Shown: positions 50,192-53,806 of the stretch, piece by piece
How the letters are laid out: each line of letters opens with the position of its first letter
Position numbering within the stretch: position 1 is the first letter of the stretch
Assembly: GCA_913020435.1 (NCBI GenBank)
Contig: CAJVZZ010000018.1
Location: forward strand, 1 to 53,806
Reading direction: 5' to 3'
Source: an uncultured Flavobacteriales bacterium
GTDB lineage: Bacteria > Bacteroidota > Bacteroidia > Flavobacteriales_G > Salibacteraceae
DNA: 53,806 nucleotides
Notes under the pieces: generated by a model
The model's input: only the letters and a program-made list of their open reading frames with translations
The model's database searches: none
What the model was told of the DNA's origin: nothing
Position numbers and translations under genes: made by a program

Positions 50192-52888
50192 TTACTCTTT
50201 AATCAAACGAACTGTTTCGGATACAATTCCATCTTCAATAATTGATAAAAAGTAAACACCTTGAGTTACTGAGGTCAGTTTAATTTTTCTTCCTAAAGCT
50301 ACAAAAGATTCTTCCATATAAATAGTTCTTCCTGTCACATCAGTTAACTTTAGAACTGAAGATTTTGATACATTCCGTATTTCTAAAACCTGTGTAAAAG
50401 GATTTGGATAAACCTGAATTTTCAAATTTAGATTCCCTTCATTCATTCCAGTGCAGTTATCGAGTCGAATGAATTCAGAAGCACTTCCTTCGCAATTGTT
50501 AGCATCTGCAAATACATAAGTTATTCTTCTAACTCCAGGCGTAATTATCCTAGGATCAAATTGTGCGTTTTGTGAGCCATCAATTGAATACCTGCCGCCT
50601 GAAGGTATTCCTCCCGTTAATATAAATCGAGGAGCATTATTACAGATTCTAGTTTCTTCCAGTGCAAGTGATACCTCTGGATTGGCTCGAATTTTTACCG
50701 TTATTATTTTTATATCCTCGCAGCCCGTTGCGTTTTTAATCGTGTGAATTGCTGTATAATCCCCTGGCTGCAATAAGCTAGGTCTAAACTTACAAGAATC
50801 AATATAAGGCATCCAACTGCCACCGCTCCATTTTCCATTTTGATCAATTGGAGTAAGTACAATCGATGTCTTTTCAGAAATACAATATGCTGTATCCGCT
50901 TCAACTACTCCTGCATCTGGTTTGTCTCCGATGGAAATATTTACGGTTTTGGTATCGAATAATACTCCTTTAAAACTCCTTAAAGTTGCAACATAAACTC
51001 CTGAGGTTTTATAAACACAATACGGGTTTTGCTGATTTGAATTTGCTGGAAGTGCACCACCAAAACTCCATTGCCAAGCAGTAACTCCACCAGTAGATCT
51101 ATCGGTAAAGTAGATGGTATCACCAATACAACCCGTAAGTGAAGATGCGTTAAAATCAGCTCTAGGACCTTCAATAAACCCTTCAGCGATTAATGAAAAA
51201 TCCTGATTTCCAGTTGATAAACTGCCTTTATGTGTTACTCGTAAATAGTAACTTCCTGCAGGAATGTTTGAGTAATAAATTTGCTCTACATTATCTCTGA
51301 AATTATCTGCTTTCGTAGCTGCAGAAGCAGGTACTAGAGGATTCATTCGGTAAGGATAATATACAGATCCGTTATTAATATTTACCAACCTTACATCTAA
51401 ATCATTCACCAGTTTAATATTGGTCGGATTGAGACTTGGAGAATTTGTTGAACCTTCGATATCTGTCCAGCAAATCGTAACTCGAACAGGATTGGTTCCA
51501 TTTGAAAAAACTACTTTTTCATATTTAGCCGAATTATTTAATGTCAGTTCCTCAACTTGAATTTCAGTGTCATTCAAAACCTCAACTGCTTTGAATGTGT
51601 TCATTAACCCCCAACCAAAAACATAATCCGGACCAGTAGAAGTTCCTGCTTCATCTGCAGAATGAATGACGAGTCCTTTGAGAGTAGCAGCCCTCATGTA
51701 TTTTCTTTTTATACTGTTATAATGCTGCTGCAGCAATAGGCATGAACCCGCAACACTGGGACTGGACATGCTTGTTCCGCTTGAACTGTAATAGTCCGAA
51801 TTTCCAGTGCTATTACAACTATAAACTCCAGCTCCATTCCCCACAATATCGGGTTTAATTCTGCCGTCATCAGTTGGTCCCCAAGAGCTAAAACTAGTCA
51901 TTGAAACTCCGTTGGCAATTACATAGCCGTTGGTCAAATCATTGACAGCTCCCACGGTTAAAATATTCTTAGCAGTAGCATATGTAGAGACACAATCGTA
52001 TTGTCCATCTGGATCTCTTACCGCAGAACTTGTAGCATAAGAGCTACCAGTCCAAATTTGGTAAGATCCGCTCGGTTGTCTATCGTTTCTATCGTTTCCA
52101 GCTGCTTTTACAATTAAGTAATAAGGAGCTAATCGAGCAATTCTATCCCAAGCTCTTGTTCGTGAATCGTAAAAACCAAATTTGTAATCCTCTACTGAAC
52201 TAATCGAAGTATTGCCGTACCAAAAATCATTACCATTACTCCTGCCCCAGCCTGTTGCTGTTCCATAAGAATGATTTGAAACCATAATTCCTTTAGATGC
52301 GGCATCTGCCATTTCTGAAGCATCACTATTCCAATCGTAAGCCCATAATTTTGCTTGAGGTGCCATTCCTTTTGCGTTTGCTGATAAACCGGATGCTATA
52401 AGAGTACCTGCAACATGAGTAGCATGTGAACTATTTCCAGACGCATTATCACTGCGCGTTATCCTATTTCCAAACTCGCGATGAGAAGCTCGAACACCAC
52501 CACCATCCCACTCAGCAATAGTCATGTTTTGTCCTTCCAAGTTTAATCCTTGACCACCTCCGTTGTGTAATTTATTGGTTCCAATACTTCGAGCCGCTAC
52601 TCTGTTAAAAGCCTCATTATATCTTGGAGAACCGTCTGCATTTAAACCAACCAACTGAATATAAACGCCTTCTCCAACAATTTCTGTAGGCCAGTTGTAC
52701 AATTTAGCAAGGTTTAAAGCGGTTTTTAGTTCAATACTATCACTAACTTTAAGTTCTTTGGAAAGCTGCAGTAGCTCCTCAATATTGGTGTTCTCTAAAA
52801 CCACTTCAGACGCAGTCTGAGCAAATAAACTGAGGTTACTGAAAAGGATTATTAAGAAAGCTGATACTAAATGTTTTGTAATTTGCAT
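50192..52888 (-). CDS. Subtilisin-like (S8) protease with PKD and T9SS type A sorting domain
   Basis: 898 residues from ATG 52888. The signal peptide ends at LFAQ. The catalytic triad is Asp128 (IAEWDGGGVRASHREF), His155 (NSSHATHVAGT) and Ser near residue 373 (SSGTSMSSPSVAGSC), in S8 order. Between about 480 and 570 is a C-terminal jelly-roll-like region (VRVTICWTDIEGSTNSPSLN), then a PKD domain (YFTDRSTGGVTAWQWSFGGA) and further beta repeats. The last 80 residues (IQVYPNPFTQVLEIRN, VLKLTDVTGRTIY, LTSVTQGVYFLSIIEDG) are a type A T9SS signal. It is a surface or secreted peptidase for extracellular protein degradation. An imperfect promoter box (CATATTTG) lies 4 bp upstream of the ATG. Confidence 0.94.
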   Translation of the reverse strand: MQITKHLVSAFLIILFSNLSLFAQTASEVVLENTNIEELLQLSKELKVSDSIELKTALNLAKLYNWPTEIVGEGVYIQLVGLNADGSPRYNEAFNRVAARSIGTNKLHNGGGQGLNLEGQNMTIAEWDGGGVRASHREFGNRITRSDNASGNSSHATHVAGTLIASGLSANAKGMAPQAKLWAYDWNSDASEMADAASKGIMVSNHSYGTATGWGRSNGNDFWYGNTSISSVEDYKFGFYDSRTRAWDRIARLAPYYLIVKAAGNDRNDRQPSGSYQIWTGSSYATSSAVRDPDGQYDCVSTYATAKNILTVGAVNDLTNGYVIANGVSMTSFSSWGPTDDGRIKPDIVGNGAGVYSCNSTGNSDYYSSSGTSMSSPSVAGSCLLLQQHYNSIKRKYMRAATLKGLVIHSADEAGTSTGPDYVFGWGLMNTFKAVEVLNDTEIQVEELTLNNSAKYEKVVFSNGTNPVRVTICWTDIEGSTNSPSLNPTNIKLVNDLDVRLVNINNGSVYYPYRMNPLVPASAATKADNFRDNVEQIYYSNIPAGSYYLRVTHKGSLSTGNQDFSLIAEGFIEGPRADFNASSLTGCIGDTIYFTDRSTGGVTAWQWSFGGALPANSNQQNPYCVYKTSGVYVATLRSFKGVLFDTKTVNISIGDKPDAGVVEADTAYCISEKTSIVLTPIDQNGKWSGGSWMPYIDSCKFRPSLLQPGDYTAIHTIKNATGCEDIKIITVKIRANPEVSLALEETRICNNAPRFILTGGIPSGGRYSIDGSQNAQFDPRIITPGVRRITYVFADANNCEGSASEFIRLDNCTGMNEGNLNLKIQVYPNPFTQVLEIRNVSKSSVLKLTDVTGRTIYMEESFVALGRKIKLTSVTQGVYFLSIIEDGIVSETVRLIKE

Positions 52889-52957
52889 TTTGCAAATATG
52901 CCTCTAAAATGGATTTATTCTGCAATCATTTGAAAATTCATTTTCTACAAACTATTT

Positions 52958-53737
52958 ATGAAATTCTGTTTTTACACAACCACATTAGTTCTGCTAACAA
53001 TTTTACTTTCCTTGGGACTAAATGCCCAAAATGAAACACCTAATGCAGGCGATAAAATCATTACAGATGAAAAAAAACGTGATTTTTCGTGGGAAGATTG
53101 GAAAGAAAGAAGCAATAAGCACTGGAGAGGTTTAGATGTAGGAATTAATATGCTGCTTTATGATGACGGTAGCGAAATTCCAGAAGCTAAGTTCAATGCA
53201 TTAACCCCGGATATTGGAAAATCATTTTATTTTGGATTAAATGTTTTAGAAAAAGACATTACACTAAACGGTGAATACATAAAGTTCATAACAGGATTTG
53301 GTTTCGATTTTTATAATTTTCATTTAGATAAAAATGCGATTCTTCTTTCGCAAAGAGACACGCTGGCTTCAGCAATTGATACTATAAATACATTTACGAA
53401 AAACAACCTAAAAAGTGCTCATTTAACCGTGCCCCTGCTTATCGCATTTAACACAAATGTGAAGCATTCAAAAGCATTTCATTTTGCTACAGGACTTATT
53501 TTAAGCTATCGACTATCTGGTAAACAAAAGATAGAATACGACGATGGAAACGTTGAAACAGCTCTAGAAAGAAAGGGACAAATGCACCAAAACCCATGGA
53601 AGGTTGCCGCAACATTTAGAATAGGATATGCTAACTACCACGTTTTTGGAAATTATGCATTAACCAATTTCTTTGTCAGCGGACAAGGGCCACAGGCTAA
53701 AAGTGTTGTGTTTGGTATAAAGATTTTGCCTTGGTAG
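52958..53737 (+). CDS. Outer membrane beta-barrel protein
   Basis: 259 residues from ATG 52958. The signal peptide ends at LNAQNE. The mature part opens with a Trp-rich stretch (RDFSWEDWKERSNKHWRGLD) and then shows alternating amphipathic strands typical of a small outer-membrane barrel: VGINMLLYDDG, SFYFGLNVLEKDITL, HLTVPLLIAFNT, HFATGLILSYRLSG, KVAATFRIGYANYHVFGNYA and a last strand KSVVFGIKILPW ending in the C-terminal aromatic residue expected by BAM. The plan is close to PorT/OMP_b-brl-type proteins. No specific role can be assigned. It is divergent from the subtilase gene. Confidence 0.78.
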   Translation: MKFCFYTTTLVLLTILLSLGLNAQNETPNAGDKIITDEKKRDFSWEDWKERSNKHWRGLDVGINMLLYDDGSEIPEAKFNALTPDIGKSFYFGLNVLEKDITLNGEYIKFITGFGFDFYNFHLDKNAILLSQRDTLASAIDTINTFTKNNLKSAHLTVPLLIAFNTNVKHSKAFHFATGLILSYRLSGKQKIEYDDGNVETALERKGQMHQNPWKVAATFRIGYANYHVFGNYALTNFFVSGQGPQAKSVVFGIKILPW

Positions 53738-53745
53738 TGGTGGTT

Positions 53746-53806
53746 TTGAATGTTGAATGTTGAATGTTGAATGTTGAATGTTGAATGTTGAATGTTGAAT
53801 GTTGAA
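53746..53806. repeat. Heptanucleotide tandem repeat (TTGAATG)n, cut by window edge
   Basis: Eight perfect copies of TTGAATG and five bases of a ninth, reaching the end of the window, so the full length is not known. It starts 8 bp after the stop of the barrel gene. Such repeats change copy number by slippage. With a 7-base unit, length change would also shift any reading frame or promoter spacing beyond the edge. Confidence 0.95.

Noticed and set aside
53746-53806. CRISPR-like array
   Set aside because: The unit is seven bases, perfectly tandem, with no spacers.

Overview
The window is low-GC DNA from a member of the Bacteroidota, most likely order Flavobacteriales (a Crocinitomicaceae- or Cryomorphaceae-like lineage; the rank below phylum is inference). 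Several things point there. Proteins carry type IX secretion (T9SS) type A and type B C-terminal sorting domains. A PorP/SprF protein and an OmpA/TPR/propeller protein lie next to each other. There are SIMPL, GIN (DUF2807), FadL-like and SPOR-like envelope proteins. TANNTTTG -7 promoter boxes sit very close to start codons, and purine-rich ribosome sites are scarce.

Layout. 1-1240: a partial small gene and a membrane protein, separated by a 188-bp palindromic element. 1615-2858: a decayed FAD oxidoreductase. 2966-10321: a tight three-gene T9SS operon (giant type B secreted protein, PorP/SprF, PorE-like OmpA protein). 10365-11764: a REP/RAYT island with one intact REP-associated tyrosine transposase and two truncated copies of its 3' end. 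11866-16765: alpha/beta hydrolase, MerT-like protein, TonB-like protein, YceI lipoprotein, a nitroreductase remnant and a Kelch T9SS cargo. 16924-17352: a frameshifted DUF1905 gene. 17470-20869: a five-gene alternating paralogue array (A-B-A-B-A) of small secreted proteins and lipoproteins with no recognised function; this is the best candidate for an undescribed system. 21081-31847: NhaP-type antiporter, TruA, ABC exporter, M48-like peptidase, purine nucleoside phosphorylase, LpxK, Nif3, a coiled-coil protein and a scramblase-like protein.

31877-41205 is mostly minus strand: FadL-like porin, lipoprotein, threonine aldolase, SIMPL protein, O-methyltransferase, endonuclease/phosphatase-family lipoprotein, TetR regulator, SulP transporter and PurK. 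41247-44896: Tex, a GIN-domain lipoprotein on the opposite strand, and a LOG-family protein. 45129-49727: a plus-strand group of envelope proteins, two of them with SPOR-like modules. 49815-50191: a broken small secreted peptide and an orphan fragment. 50192-53737: a T9SS-sorted subtilase and a beta-barrel protein. A heptanucleotide repeat runs off the right edge.

Housekeeping genes (truA, lpxK, purK, tex, nif3) are intact. Accessory genes show active decay: four pseudogenes plus RAYT fragments. No tRNA, rRNA, CRISPR array or prophage was seen. All family assignments come from reading the translated sequence and were not checked by database search.
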